Of a stretch of DNA of 64,000 nt, positions 1 through 13,213 are shown piece after piece. The DNA is from Hirsutella rhossiliensis (taxonomy: Eukaryota; Ascomycota; Sordariomycetes; Hypocreales; Ophiocordycipitaceae), in contig NW_025408669.1 of the NCBI RefSeq assembly GCF_020360975.1, positions 8,184,001-8,248,000 of the forward strand. Direction: 5' to 3'. How positions within the stretch are numbered: the first letter of the stretch is position 1; every line of letters starts with the position of its first letter. Under the pieces are notes generated by a model. The model did not search any database. It saw only the letters and a list, made by a program, of their open reading frames with translations, and was not told where the DNA came from. Position numbers and translations under genes: made by a program.

Positions 1-160
1 TATAGGCTTAGGCTATAGCTTAAGCTATATAGTTATATATAGAGGGCTAGATCCTATATATATATATATAGGCTAGCCGCGTATAAGAAAGCTTTATATA
101 GCTTATTAATATTATCCTATAAACGGCACCTATATATATACCTTTACTTACTCTATAATA
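1..160 (+). repeat. Gypsy-3a LTR, cut by window start
   Basis: This is the right 160 bp of the 186-bp Gypsy-3 LTR in sense orientation. It matches the LTRs at 41852-42037 and 49215-49400 and has the same end (CTCTATAATA). The internal leader that follows the 5' LTR at 42038 is absent here, so this is a solo LTR or the 3' LTR of a plus-strand copy lying to the left. CA and TG are almost gone, which indicates RIP. The family is assigned from the full-length copy at 41852-49400. Confidence 0.85.
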
Positions 161-1980
161 ATAAGCCCGGTTATAGGTCCTTACTAAGCGAATTAGTAAG
201 GGTTAAAAACCTATTTTAGAAGCTATACTAGCTAGTTAGTTTATTATTCGACTCTTAGGGTAATTATAATACGCTATAGGTAGCTAATAGCCTAACTCTA
301 AAGAGTTAAGGGGGTTACTTATACCTCTTTAACTATATAGGAAATCCTATTTATTTACTAAATAAGGCCTTATTAGTCTTATAAGTATCTTACTAGCTTT
401 ATAAAAGTTATAGCTATTAACTTAAGGGGTATATTAAGATAAAGGACTATAATATTTATTAGTAATACCTTTATTAAGGGTGCTTTAATTTTATATAGTA
501 TAGCGGTATTTTACTAGCTTAATAGGTATATACCCCCTACTAATAGAACCTAGCCTAGACCTAACCTAGGACCTTAGCTTAGGCTTAAGGCGGGCCCTTT
601 TAACCCCCCCCCCTTTAACCTAGGGGCTAAAATAAGGACCCTAGAAGCTAGGGCCCGCTTAAAGGAAGCTTTAAAAAGCTAACGCCCTTTAAAGACCTTA
701 AAAGAGAGGCTTAACGCCTAAGACTAAAGCTAAGATTAAGAGGATATTAAGATAAAAAATAATAAAATAAGCTTAGGGCCTACCTAAACTACTAGCCCGA
801 TCTAGCTTAGTAGGCTAAAGACTAGCTTCTTTAAGCCTAGCCTAGCCTTACCTTAAGCTAGCTACTTTTAGTTAAACTAGCCTATTAAGTAAGTAAAAGG
901 GTAAAAAGGGCTGCTTTTAATAGCCTTATTAAACCTATACTTATTTAACTTACGCTTTAACGCTTATAGTAGAAGTAGCTCTAGCCCTAGCCCTAGCACC
1001 CTTTCTTTAAGGACTAGACCTAGGGCTTTATTTAATAGGCCCTCTAAGCTTTTAAGGAAGCCTAAAAAATTAAGCCCTTTTATAAGACCCTTATAAAAGG
1101 GCTTAAGAAGGTAGCTATAAGGACCCTAGACTATTAATAGCCCTTATAAAAGCCCTTATAATAGCCTAAGGCCGCTTAGTAGCTCAAAGCTACTTAATAA
1201 AACCTTAAAGCTAGCTTATAAGCTAAATTTATTATAAGAAAGGCGCCTAAGGCCTTAAATAAGGCCCTAACTAATAGGAATATAAAAAAAGAACTTCTAG
1301 CTTATCTTAAAGCTAAAGAAGGGATTACTAACGCTAATTATTAGCTTTATCGCTCTTTATAATAAGCTTAATAAAGCTTTAAGGGAACTAGCTATATTAG
1401 CCTTATTAATTTTAAATAAGGGTAATATAGTTATAATAATAAGGGCCCTTTATATAGTAAAGAAGCTCTTAAAGTAGTAGGATAAGTAGTCCTTATACCT
1501 TAAGGGGTTACCTATTAAATTAGCTAACCTTCTTACTAGCTAGACTAAGCTAATAGCTTAAAGCGTTCTTAACCTCTTAGAGACCCTTATCCTTAATATC
1601 TTTACTATAAAGGCTAAGACCTTTAGTAGGATTAATATCTTAGGGCAGCTTAGGTAGCTAAGTACCCTAGGCTTAATCTAAGAGGTAGGATTTATTATCT
1701 TTATAGTCCCTTTAAAGGCTATAAGGGCTAAATACTAAAAAAGGGCCTTTATATAATAGGTATTATATACTAAGATAGTACTAGGAATTAACCTTACTAT
1801 TTACTTATAGGTTAAATAAGTAGCTAAATAAGCTAGCTATTAAATATACTTAAATATTTTATAAAACTAACTACTATATATTATTAAGCGTATTAAATAT
1901 AAACTTACTACTAGTCTTATAAGTTAAAGTAAAAGTAGTAATAACTATATATATTCTTTACTTACCTAAGACTTAATAGG
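161..1980. repeat. Unclassified RIP-mutated repeat block
   Basis: This 1.8-kb stretch lies between two oppositely oriented Gypsy-3 LTRs and has no match that I can see elsewhere in the window. It is strongly depleted in CA and TG, so it was once a repeat. A plus-strand frame from about 940 to 1975 reads with only TAG/TAA interruptions and could be a decayed element ORF rich in Lys, Leu and Ile. I see no reverse transcriptase, integrase or zinc-knuckle motif. A run of C at about 605-613 and dense TTAAG/CCTAGG words have no assigned role. It could be part of an element whose other copies lie outside the window. Confidence 0.4.
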
Positions 1981-2111
1981 TATTATAAAGTAAGTAAATA
2001 TATATATATATAAGTACTATATATAGGATAATATTAATAAGCTATATAGAGCTCTTTTATATATAGCTAGCTTATATATATATATATAGGATCTAGCCCT
2101 TTATATATAAT

Positions 2112-2486
2112 TTAATAAGTAAGATTATACCCCTATAGATATTAGCCTATTAAAGGGATAAGACCCTTAGTACTCCCCTTCTAACTTACTTCTAAGTATA
2201 CTTAAAGGCGTTATAAAGACCTCGATTATTTAATTAGGTATCTTCCTTAATTATAGTTAATTTAAATTTTTATTTTTCCCCTTTAAAGTAAATACCGCTA
2301 GTTACGCGACTTTAGTAAAGATAAAGAGGTATAGAGTAAAGAAATCTCTAAGACTTATATTTATAACCTAAGGCCCTTAAAGCTATATATAGGCTAAATA
2401 ATTAGATAATTATATAGTTAATTACTCTACTAATCCTTAGCTATATACTATACGTGCTTTAGGTATATACCTTTATCCCTATTAAA
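2112..2486 (+). repeat. Gypsy-1 5' LTR
   Basis: The 375-bp LTR is nearly identical to 15002-15295 plus 15869-15949, with C/T and G/A differences. It starts TTAATAAGTAAG and ends CCCTATTAAA. The same block, cut by Copia-2, forms the 3' LTR. Confidence 0.9.
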
Positions 2487-3190
2487 ACTAGTCTCTAAGG
2501 CATAAACTCGTTATTCCGTTCTATTTATATAGCGATAAGTAGCTTTATAAAGCCGAGAATACCTAGAGGACGACGGTACTATTTATAAAAAATAAAATCT
2601 AGGGATTTAATAATTAAAGTAGTAACTACCTTAATAGCTAGAGTTAGGGACCTAATAAGGCGATAAACTTACTAGGAAATAAATAATTAGATAATACCTT
2701 TATTAGTAGTAAAGGAAAAGTAATAAGCTAATAATAAAAAACCCCGAGCTCCTATTATTAGCCTTATAACCCTTAATACTAGCGACTTAGTTAAGAAACT
2801 ATAATCCTTATATAATACTTTAAAAGATATAAATAACGATAATAGCGTAATCTAGACCGTTCTAGAACCCTACTAAGACCTCTTACTTATATATATACTA
2901 ATAATACTAATATAAGTATTAATAAGGGATACCCTAATAACCTTAACCTTAGCTCTCCTTTATATAGTAGCTTATAAAGAACGCTTACCTCCCGCTAATA
3001 GATAAGAAAGTAAGTAATAAGATAGTTATAATAAGATATCCTTTAACTTTAAAAACTCTAACTCTAAATTTTATAACCTTATAATCTATAGGCATACTAT
3101 ATCTAGAAACGCTAGCTATTAAGAGGGATTATCTAATCCTACTATTAGCGATATAAAGAAAATTAAGGTAGATATTAATAAGATTACTAA
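2487..3190 (+). other. Gypsy-1 leader / start of gag region
   Basis: These 0.7 kb lie between the 5' LTR and the recognisable gag. The primer-binding site should lie in the first 20 bases, but RIP has altered it and I cannot match it to a tRNA. A frame with only TAA/TAG breaks starts about 2700, so the beginning of gag may be here. Confidence 0.4.
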
Positions 3191-4620
3191 TAGACTTAGA
3201 GATATACTCGCTAAAAGCTAAGATAACCTTATAGGAAGACTCCGCTAACTATAACTCCTACCTATTAGTAAATTTAATAGTAAAAATATAACTAAATTCC
3301 TTAAGAAGTTTAAATAGGAGATATATATTAACCGTATTTACGATAAGGATAAAATAGACTAGCTCGAAGTCTATATCTCTTCTATATAAGCCCCTACTAT
3401 TAAAATTCTTATAAATAGACTTACTTAAAAAGAAGTAAAGAAGAGACTCCTTTAATACTACTATATATATAATATTAAATAACTAGAAACTACTAACGAC
3501 CGCTTAGACTATTATAATATTAAAAAGCCTAAGACTATTACGGAAGTTATAAAATAGCTTAGTTTCTACTTATACCTATAGCGTAAGGTATAACCTAATA
3601 GCTAGGAAGAATCTATAGTTTAGTTATACTTTATCTATTATATAATGTTAAAGGAGCTTATTATTAACGTTATAAAGAGAAATAGGAAGATATCTAAAGT
3701 TATCTTAAAACTCTTATATAAAAGCCTTATCTATATAATTAATAACTACTTAGTACCTCGCTAGGACGTTAAGCGACGAGATATAATATCTAAAGTTTAT
3801 AATTAAAAGCTTAAGAACTTAAAGAAAGACTAGCTCTTTAAGGAAATTAATAAAGTAATAAAGGAAGCTAAATCTAATAAGGGCAAAGAAAAACTTCCTA
3901 AAGAGCTAAAGAAAATAAATAAGAAACCTAGATAGCCTATAAAGGAGATCTTAGACTTAATAAAAGCCTTTAAAGATATAAAGATTAACCTTACTAGCTA
4001 GTAAGAGTAGATATTTAACTAGCTTAATAAGGAATAAGAACGCGTTAGTAGTAAAAGCTACTCTTTAAGTTATAGATAAGGAGGTAGCGTAAATACTATT
4101 AGATTTTACTACCTATCTAATTAATATATATAGTTTTAGGTTAATGCTTTTAACCGGCCTAGGAGATACTTTTATTATAGTAAAGAAGGATATTACCTTA
4201 ATAAGTATAAGGTATACTCTTAAGACTATAAGATTAGATTTATAATATATAAAGTAGTAAATAGGACTCTTTACCTTAGAAAAAAAGATAATAAAAGCGG
4301 AATTCCCTTAGTACTTACTAATAGGTTTTCTTAAATAGGTATATATATTTAAAGGCTTATTATATACTAGGTAGATATATAGCTAGACTCCTTTATATTA
4401 CTACTTATAAAATAAGTTAAAGCTATAGTTATACTATCTTACTTAAATTAAGCTATTAGTAAAAGAGAATCCGGTTTCCTAAACTAGTTCTAAAGATATA
4501 GAAGCCTATATAAGTAAAAGCTAAGGAATCTAAAAGTAAGCGATATAAGAAAAGAAGTAAGAAGGATATTAGTTATTATAATTACGGATAATATATAATA
4601 AAGCGATATATATAATTAGA
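3190..4620 (+). pseudogene. Gypsy-1 gag remnant
   Basis: This decayed capsid/nucleocapsid frame is read on the plus strand with stops only at TAA/TAG. Around 3250-3450 it encodes a capsid-like segment with the pattern KFNSKNITKFLKKFK. At 4574-4606 a zinc-knuckle-like stretch reads Y-Y-N-Y-G, with tyrosine codons where TGT/TGC would have become TAT/TAC. The spacing is two residues shorter than the usual CX2CX4HX4C, so an indel or misreading is possible. It is followed by protease, in the usual gag-pol order. Confidence 0.6.
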
Positions 4621-4899
4621 TAATCTATATAACTATAATAGGGATTAATACTTATTAAGAGAAAAGATAAAGAGTTAAAGAGGATATAGAGGAAATCGAG
4701 ATAATAAGAATAGTAAAAACTAGCCTAAAGATTATCCCTATATACTATAGATATAGAGTAGATCTAGATAAGAAGTTTAATAGACTTATAAATAAAATCG
4801 TTAAAGAAATTATATATAAAAGAATCCCGATCCCTTTAAATTACCTAATTAACTTTATTCCTTAACTAAGTAAGAGACTTAGTATAAGATATATAGATA

Positions 4900-5570
4900 T
4901 AGCCTAAGGTATAGAAAACACTAAATTCTAGACCTTAGAGAAAGTAAAGAGTAATATAAGACCTTATAAAGCTATAATAACGGTTATAAAAGCAGCTAAA
5001 GATAATATAGAAAGTAGTTTACTCCTCCTTAAATATTTATAAGGAAAACTTATAGTAGCTTTAGTATAAGTCGAAGAATAAGATAAAGAATACTAGGTTA
5101 AACTAATTAAGCTTACTTACCTTACTTATAAAGAATCGGATTATAAGTACCTTAAAGTCTAATAAGTACTAAAGGAAGTTAGGTTTATAACTAATATAAT
5201 TAGTATAATATAACTAGCTTAAGGACTATTTAATTAATAAACTCTAGAAGTAATAAGACTAAAGAAAGACGAATTTATTATATAGGAAGTAGTACTCTTA
5301 ATAGGATACTAAGAGATAACTCTAAAAGACCTTATAATAATTCCTATAATATATATAAATATAGTCCTTATACCTTTCCGCTTACTTAAGTATATATAAG
5401 ACCTACCCTATATTTAAGTATAGCTTAGTAGCTAGAAAGCTAAAGTCCTAAGCGCTTTAATCGATACTAAGTCTAAAGGAAACCTTATTACTAAAAGATA
5501 TATAAACGTATATAGGCTTAAAATCCTATAAATAAGAGTATTAATAACGGCGTATACTAGGTCCCCTATA
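4900..5570 (+). pseudogene. Gypsy-1 aspartic protease remnant
   Basis: The retroviral-type aspartyl protease region is inferred from a plus-strand frame reading ALIDTKSKGNLITKRYIN at 5454 on, with the catalytic D-T at 5463-5468. The third motif position is Lys rather than Gly. It lies between gag and RT as expected. The reading frame after it is broken by the LTR-X insertion at 5705. Confidence 0.55.
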
Positions 5571-5704
5571 GATATAGTTAGGGAGGTAGAGACTAATCTC
5601 TATCTAGGCACGGCCTAGATATTAATCTGTCTTTATATTACGCTAGATAGAGTCTTAGTCCCCTTTATCCTAAGTATACTATTTATTAAAGCTATATATA
5701 TATT

Positions 5705-6401
5705 TATAAGAAGGTATAAGTAATAAGCGTAGAATTAGGTATTCGATAATATAAGCGGAAAGATTAGTCGAGGGAGTATAGGGTAGGCTTTTATCCGGAA
5801 TTTATAACGAGTATATAAGGGGCTAAATAATATATTAAAAGAATAGCGTTATAAAAGATATATATAAACTTACTTATTCTATCTACTACTCCTAGGGAAA
5901 TCCTTTATCTTTTATAGACTATTGCTCGCCTACTAGTAGACTAATTAGTTAGCTTTCTAGTATATTCTATAGTGCTTAAAAAGCTCTATCTATAGTATAT
6001 CTTCTAAACTTAGTAGGTGGTTTAATTATAGCGTGATAGTTAACGTAAGACTATAGGTTCTAGTATAAGTAGTAGATTTAACTAGAATGTTCTATGCCCT
6101 ACCTATTCTCGTATCGCGGATATCTTTAGAACTACTAGGCTAAGATAGGCGATAGGGTATCCGTTCTACTCGTAATTAACTTATATATATAATGCATATT
6201 TTTATTTATAAGGATAGGCTTATCCTAACCCGCTTTCCCTAGAGGAAGGTATAGATATCTAGTAGAGGTCTTTATCTTTTAAAGGTTATTCCCTTAGACT
6301 ATATTATAGAGCCTCTTTTTACTAGCTTATTCTATAAAGCCTCCCTATACCTATTATTTCTTTATAATAGTAAAATAGGAATATAAGGGTATATTCTTAT
6401 A
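5705..6401 (+). mobile_element. LTR-X solo LTR inserted in Gypsy-1
   Basis: This 697-bp solo LTR has ends TATAAGAAGG...ATTCTTATA (TG...CA after undoing RIP) and a perfect 5-bp TSD, ATATT, at 5700-5704 and 6402-6406. The reverse complement recurs at 56426-57523, where it is interrupted by TRIM-2. It keeps more CA and TG than the surrounding Gypsy-1 (for example GCATATTTTT, GGTGGTT and ATGCCC), so it entered later or suffered fewer RIP cycles. No coding capacity. Confidence 0.88.
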
Positions 6402-7529
6402 ATATTATTTAATTATTCCCTAAGGAATAGGGATATATAGGTTAAATATTAAATCGGTACTATTTAAGTAGCTATACTAGCGGTAGGAGTTATTAGATAG
6501 GAGCTTTTAGATAAGGTCGATATAGTAAAATCCTTTTAGGCTATAACCTTAATAGTTAATAAAGAGGTATATAAAAGACTAAAGCTTAAGGAGGCTATAT
6601 AGGAAATAGCTACCTAGCTCCTAAGAATTTTTTTTTAGGCTTTAGTAATAAAAGTTAAAGAAGATAACCTAGGAGCTACTTAATTATTATAAAGAGAAAC
6701 CCTTATAGATACCTTAATAGCCGAGATTCTCTTACTAGGAGGCAAGATCCTTAGTTATAGAGGGGGTACTACCTAAGTCCTTAACTTAGCCTATGCTAGC
6801 GTAAATAAGCCCTTAATAGCATTAGTATAATAGTAATTAATTATAGATAAAGGAGATAAGGCGATTCTAGCTATTAGATCTAAGATAGTAAAAGAGATTA
6901 TTAAAGTTATAGTTATAAAGGCTATAGGAGAATTTAAGAAAAATATTATTAAAGCTAGAAAGAAGTTTAAAAAGATCTAGAAGGTTAAAGTTAAGATAAA
7001 GAGGAAACGACCTATTAGATTATATAATCTAAGAGTTAATACTCTCTTTAAAAGAAAAGCAAATAAGATTAACCCTATTAACGATACTTTATTAAACGGC
7101 TTAACGCTAAAAGGGGACCCTAACTAAAAGAAGACTAAATAGAATACTATTAAAAATAAGATATAGCCTAGACCCTACCTATAATACTTAATAGGAAAAT
7201 TCTTAAGTATATAGAAAGGAAAGCAGCTAACGTAAGAAAGACTTAAAGTAATCTACGAATAATTTAAGGGCTTTTTTATAAAGGTAGAAATCTAGATCTT
7301 CGATAGTATTCTATTTAATAAGGAAGCAGCGTTATTCTAAGACTTTATAGAAAGAGGTAGAGTTAACCTAGCTATAGCCTTACTATAGGTTATTAAGATA
7401 ATAGAATATAAGGTATAGTAAGTAGCCTTAATCTTAATCCTAAAAGCGATAGAGTAGAAAGTTATTAATATCCTTAAAATTAGACTAGAAATAGAAGTCC
7501 TTAAAGAAGGGCATAGGCCTTATAAGAAC

Positions 7530-8570
7530 CCTTTTTTCCTAGTAGTAAAGAAAGATAAAGGACTATACTTAATTAATTCCGCTATATATATAAATACCGT
7601 TATAATAAGAGATATAAACTTACCGCCGAATATAGATAAGTTTAGCGACTACTTTTCGATATATAAGATCCTTTCCCTCCTAGACCTTTTTTTAGGCTAT
7701 AATTAGATCCCTCTTAATATTAAAAGCTATAACTTAACGATATTCGTAATACTTATTAGCCTCTTATATATATATATACTCCCTTAAGGGGCTATAAACT
7801 TAGTCGGCTAATTTATAAGGATAATATAAAGAATCCTATAAGACCTTATACTAAATATCTATAGGAATTTCCTCGATAATATAGGTATTAAGGGGCCCGA
7901 TATAACGTATAATAATAAAGAGGTAGCGCTAAGAGTAAGGAGATTTATCTTTAAATACCTTATTAACCTCGATAAAGTCTTAGTTAATATCGAACTCTTT
8001 AGTTATACGATTATAGGGGCTAAATCGAAATTCTACTAGTAAGTAACTAAAGTTATCGGTTATATCTATAGAATAAATAAAAGGTGCCTTATAAAAGCTA
8101 AAGTTATTAAAATTAAGGAATAGATAAAATGCCTTAATATAATATATATTAAAGCTTTCCTTAGTATCGTAGGATACTATTAAATCTAAATTAAATAGTT
8201 TACTATCTTAGTAAAACCCCTTATAGACCTACTAAAGAAAGAAGTCTATTAAGAATAAGGAGACGAATAAATAAAAGTAATAGCTACCCTTAAGGAAGCT
8301 ATTACTAATCTAGTCTTTTTAGTATCCCTCGACGTTAGCCTAGGAAGAGGAGATATTATTCTAATATATAATACTAGTTTGCTTAGCTAGGGGGCAGTCC
8401 TAATATAAATTATTAACGGAAAGAGGCGCTTAATAAGGTTCGAAAGTAAAACGTAGTTACTAGTAGAAACTAAATATAATACGATAAAGAGGGAGTATAG
8501 GGCTATATTAAGTACGCTTATAAGACTAAGAATATACCTATATAGCGTATATTTTATCCTAGAAACTAAT
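7530..8570 (+). pseudogene. Gypsy-1 reverse transcriptase and RNase H remnant
   Basis: The RT signature is clear on the plus strand: PFFLVVKKDKG near 7533, then INSAIYINTV, a TIRD-like IIRDINLPP, LSLLDLFLGYN, LP*GAIN, and the catalytic box FLDNIGIKGPD at 7868-7900. In that box the second Asp codon has become AAT. RNase H follows at about 8310-8560, with a GAVL motif, RRLIRFESKT and a KREYRAIL motif. These are Ty3/Gypsy patterns. The frame is broken only by TAA/TAG codons explained by CAA, CAG or TGG. Confidence 0.88.
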
Positions 8571-9299
8571 ATATAGGTCTTAGTTAATTAACTAAAAGGT
8601 GCCCTTAAAGACGTCCCTAGAGCTATAGTAACTTACTAAATAAGCTATATTTTCCTTTTTAACTTTACTATATAATACGTCGAAGGTAAAAAGAATAGTA
8701 TAGCCGACGGACTCTTAAGAAAGCCTAAAGGACCTTCTAATATATTAGATAGGGAAATAGAAGGCGATATTAAAGAATTTATAGACTTTTACTTAAACGT
8801 AGTATAAGGGACTAAGCTATAAGGGGACTACTTAAAGGAATCGAGGATAATTATAGACTTCCTTTAAACGTTAAAACGGCCGGAGGGCCTTTTTAAATAA
8901 GACTATAAGAAGCTACGTCTAAAGAGTCTAAATTTCTACGTTAAAGATTAAAAGCTTTAGCGACTCCTTAAGAAGGAAGAAAGGGAACCTATACTAGTTA
9001 TAGACGACCTAAAAAATAAAAAAGGATTATCGTAAAGTACTACGCGTAAATAGGATATAAAGGATAATAAGTTATATATACGTTTATAAAGGATAGGTAT
9101 TAGTAGGCTAGCCTTTAAAATGATATTTATAGCGTAATCTCTTTCTATAAAGAATACTAATACTTTACGACTAAGAGACCCTAAGAAGTCGTAACCGCGA
9201 CCGCGCCTAGCTACCCTATAAGTAAGATTTACTTCGATAGCTAGTATATACTATCTAATTATAGGTATTTATACCTTATAGAAGTACGAGATAACCTTA

Positions 9300-9950
9300 C
9301 TAAATAGGTAGAAGTAACCCTAGTTAAAGAAATTACCGCGGGAGCTATAACTAAATTTATACTCTTTTTTATTTATAGGTACGGTATAATACTATACGCT
9401 ATAATTAATAGAGGGCCCGAAATAAAGAATGACTTTAAGTATATCTTAGAGGATATAGGCGTTAAAGTTATTTAAACTTTAGTATATAATTTAAAGGCGA
9501 ACGCGGTAGTAAAATAAGGGCACTAAAGGTTAATAATAGTACTTATAGAAATAGTAAAGAAAAAGGGTAAGTAGATTAAATACCTTAACTAAGTAATCTT
9601 TATAGACTAAATAGTAGTTAAAGACTCTTATAAAATATTAGCTTTCTACCTACTATATAGATAGGAACTAGTACTACCTTATAAGGTAGAATACCTAACT
9701 TAGCGACTAATCGACTAAAATAAAGTAAAGATAAGAGAAGAATTATTTAAAGTATAAGTATAAGTTTTAGAAAGGAAAGAAAAAGATATAAAAGAAGCTA
9801 AGAAAAGAGTAATAATATATTAAAATCGATTAGTAAAGAAGACGGATAAAGCTAATAAGTATATAATAAGGAAAGAAAGCCTATAACTTAAAGACCTTAT
9901 CTTACTATTCGACGTAAGACGATTAAATAATCTAGGAAGGTAAGCTAAGT
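9300..9950 (+). pseudogene. Gypsy-1 integrase remnant
   Basis: The integrase core is read on the plus strand: a segment ending FIYRYGIILYAIINRGPEIKNDF (about 9360-9440) corresponds to the DDE-core RxG...DxGxE region. ANAVVK*GH*RLIIVLI (about 9497-9545) corresponds to the xxGxxERxHR region. It follows RNase H, giving the Gypsy order (RT before integrase). No chromodomain motif was recognised after it. Confidence 0.75.
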
Positions 9951-10789
9951 ATTAAATAAGGTAGAACGGTCCCTTTTAAGTAGTATCGCGCTTAGAGTAG
10001 TCTAGGGCGTATAGGATTAAGACTTTAAATAGAATCGTACTTAATAAGATAATCCTAGGAGAGTATCTAAAGAAGTTTAAAAAGGATAAGGAAGGTTAGT
10101 AGTGCTTTATTAAGGACGACTAGTTACTCTAAGATAAGATTACTCTCGATAAGAGGAGGAAGGAAGAAATAATAGATAAAATAAATAATTTACTACTCTT
10201 ACTAAGTAAAGAAGCTTTAGATTAAATAGTACTATAGTTATAACGACTCCTTAATAAACCTTAGAAGGATTAAAGCTAAGAAGAAGAAAAAGAGTAACTA
10301 TAGATACCTAAGAAAGGCCTAAGGCATACGATTAAGGTTTAGCTACTACAACTTAGTAAAGTAAAAAAGGATCTTTATATAAGAGCCTTAAAGACGTTAA
10401 TCTAATAAGAAAAGGAGGAGGTAAAAAGGAGCTAAGGAGGAAAAGGCAGTAAAAATAAAAATCTATAACTATTATAAGAAGTATACTAGAACCTAACTAG
10501 TAACTAAGGCACTATCTAACTATCTAATTAAAAGACGACTATAGTAGCTAAGATATTTATAAGCGCCTTACCTACTACCTTATTATTTTAAATTTTCTAC
10601 TTAAAGCTCCTTAAGTAAATAAAGATAATATTTCTTACCCTTCCTTAATAATAACCTACCCTTTACTACCTTAAAGAAGATAAATAGAGATATAATTAAA
10701 TAATAAAGTAAGAAAATAAATATTCTTACTACCTACCTCCCTTAAAAATAGGATTTTTTACTTTATAAATAGGGACGTTTATTCTTTAT

Positions 10790-12120
10790 TATAAAAGGGG
10801 AGACCCGCTATAGCGAAAATAAACGCGCCTATAAGATAAATTTTAATATATTTTCGACTTACTAGATTAAACGTATATAACCTTAAGAGAAAAACTTTTA
10901 CTACTAAAGATAGCGACTAAACGAGGCTACCTACTCTTAGTAAACCTATTATAGACTACTATAAAGCGAACTTAAAGACTATTTAATTATTACTTAAGAG
11001 AGAGCTTATTAAATCTATATAATCTCTTTCTAAGTAAAATAAGTATAAGGTTAATTTCCTCCCCTTTCTTTAAATCCTTAGTAAGACTAAAGGGATTAAA
11101 GATATTATAAAGAAAATAAAGGGCGGTCTCGTTATTAATATACTTATCGTAAAATTTATTAGTCTTAAGGTCGGTATAGAAATTATAACTATATATATAG
11201 TTAGCGAATCTATTAAGGTCGTAAGTAGCCCTATAGTATCTAAGGAAGTACCGCTATTTATAAATAAGCGCCTTAGTTAAATCCTAGATATAGTTAGCGT
11301 AAGAACCGCTAGTAGTACCTAAAAGAGAAATATACTTATAAAAAGAAAATATAACGTACTTATAAGTAGAAGTTATAGTTATTTAATAAGTTTAAATATA
11401 CCCTTAATAAAGGTAAGGATTATAAGTTCTATATAAAGTAATTAAGACTACTTAAGAGTATTCTTACTGACTTAAACTAAGCTAAGAAAAGAAGTATCTA
11501 CGTAGATAAGCGATTTTTATAGGGATATAGGTTACTAGCTAATATCTATAATAAAGGGCATAAAAGACGATTTAATTATACTAACCTAGCGTACTCTTAA
11601 GAAAGTAAGAGAGAGGAGAGCGACTACGCGCTTTAATCCTAATAATATTAAGAGCTTTTAAAGGAACCTATAACTAAAAGGTAATTTCTATATAAATTAG
11701 AAACCCTTAATAACTAATATTATTTCTACTATAGACCTAGGTCTTAAAGTAACTATAGATCTATAAAAGAAGATAGTTAGAATAAGCTAAGCGAGATTAA
11801 ATAAGTTAGATAGTCGTTACTTAAAAGTACTTTATATAAAAAGGAAAGACCTTAGTGCGATAATTCTAAGTAAGAAAAGTAGTAGTAATAAGGGAAGGTT
11901 ATAAAAGAGTAGTTAAAGATAGGTTAACGATATTTAGTAGCTCTTTAGTTTTAAGTTTAGCGGTCTTATAAGATATAATAAGGAAGAAGAGGTAGTTATA
12001 AGAGAAGAAGATAAGAGGTAGCGGTCTAGAGAAATAAAAAAGATAAAGGAGAGAAGAGGAAGAAGAGGAATAAAAAGAGTAAAGAAGAGAAGAAAAGGGC
12101 GGAGATTAAATAGCTTACTA
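10790..12120 (+). pseudogene. Gypsy-1 extra ORF 1 remnant, unknown function
   Basis: Downstream of integrase is a plus-strand frame, interrupted only by TAA/TAG, of up to about 440 codons. The middle reads KGIKDIIKKIKGGLVINILIVK-like sequence and the end is very basic and charged (EEEVVIREED, then a Lys/Arg/Glu-rich tail at about 12000-12100). I do not recognise the family. Standard Gypsy pol has no domain here, so this is either an accessory gene of the element or a captured sequence. The frame was read by eye and may contain indels. Confidence 0.45.
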
Positions 12121-12461
12121 ATCGATAACTAGTAAAAGAAGCTATTTAGGTATAACCCTTAAATACGCCTAAGACCTTACCGCTATAGAGGCCGGCTAAA
12201 GTAACTAATAACCGCGCGCTTTAATAACTATTTATTCCTCTTACTATACCTTCCTTCTTCCTACCTTCTTCTTCCTTCTATATATATATATATATATATA
12301 GTCTATACGCTTCCCTACTTATAACGATCCCCTCTACTAATATAACTCTTATATATATATATAATACTTAGCCTCTTAGCGTTATAACTTAGAACTACTT
12401 ACCCTAACTATTTAATCTTATCTTCTCTTTTTCTTTTACTTACTTTACCCTTTCTTAAGAT
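12121..12461. other. Spacer with TA microsatellite in Gypsy-1
   Basis: About 340 bp between the two extra ORFs. It holds a perfect TA tract (about 12279-12300), a second short TA tract near 12350 and pyrimidine-rich stretches (CTTCC repeats) before the next frame. It could be an internal promoter or UTR, but nothing specific is recognisable. Confidence 0.4.
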
Positions 12462-13213
12462 ATAGCGGCGAACTTAAGTAGTATCCTAAGCCTAGCTATA
12501 GACCTCCCTAAGAATACTACTATCTTCTTTAATATACTATTATTTAAGAGTAGGAGCTCTATTTTACTTACTTACTATAGCGAAGTTAAAGTAAAAGGTA
12601 GTAAAGGGCGCTTCTATATTAAAGATAAGGAAAGGTTTATAGACTAAAACTAATAAGATATTTATAGGTAAAAGTAACCTCCTTAGTATATTTATAAAGA
12701 TCGTTAGTACTTAATACTAATAGGCCTTATTAAGCGGCGGGAAATTACCCTTAAAGACGCTTAGATAATATATAAGGGCATTAAAAAGATAAATAGATTC
12801 GCTAGGAATAAGGCTTACTAAGAAGAGTATATCGTCGACGTATATAACTTTCTTTATAGAGCTATCGATAAACGATAAGCTATAAGCTTTAGCCTTAGCG
12901 CGATAATTAAAATCTTAATAAAAGGCATTAAGAACGTAGTATACCTCTTACCTTACCCGCTATTAGTTTATACCGACTATTAAAGGGAACCTATTAAAGA
13001 TATAGAAGATAAATATAAGAAGTACTATAAATACCTAAATAATAGGGAGTATTTAATTAAGTTTACCGCTCTTACCTTCGACCTTAGTCGCTTTATATAT
13101 AAATAAAGGTATATAACTAGAGTTATAAACTTTTTAGTAGGTATAAATAAAGGGGGACTTTACTAAGGGGCGTTCCTCTAGGACTATAAAGAAGGAAACC
13201 TAGTTGTTTTTTA
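12462..13213 (+). pseudogene. Gypsy-1 extra ORF 2 remnant, unknown function
   Basis: A single plus-strand frame of 251 codons runs from ATA (a RIPed ATG) at 12462 to TAA at about 13213, with every interruption a TAA or TAG. Recognisable stretches include LSSILSLAIDLP near the start, KDKERFID, YIVDVYNFLYRAIDKR, KNVVYLLPYPLLVYTDY and FTALTFDLSRFIYK. It is mixed globular sequence with no motif I can assign. It may continue past 13213 in another frame to about 14880. It lies in the ~5-kb post-integrase region that makes Gypsy-1 unusually long. Confidence 0.5.

Noticed and set aside
1..1980. A DNA transposon with long terminal inverted repeats (LTR-like ends at 1-160 and 1981 on)
   Set aside because: The ends are Gypsy-3 LTRs that also occur as direct repeats around a Gypsy pol at 41852-49400. 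The inverted arrangement here comes from two separate insertions.
12279..12300. TA tract as an origin or centromere repeat
   Set aside because: Short TA tracts are common here and arise from RIP of CA/TG microsatellites. No tandem higher-order repeat is present.
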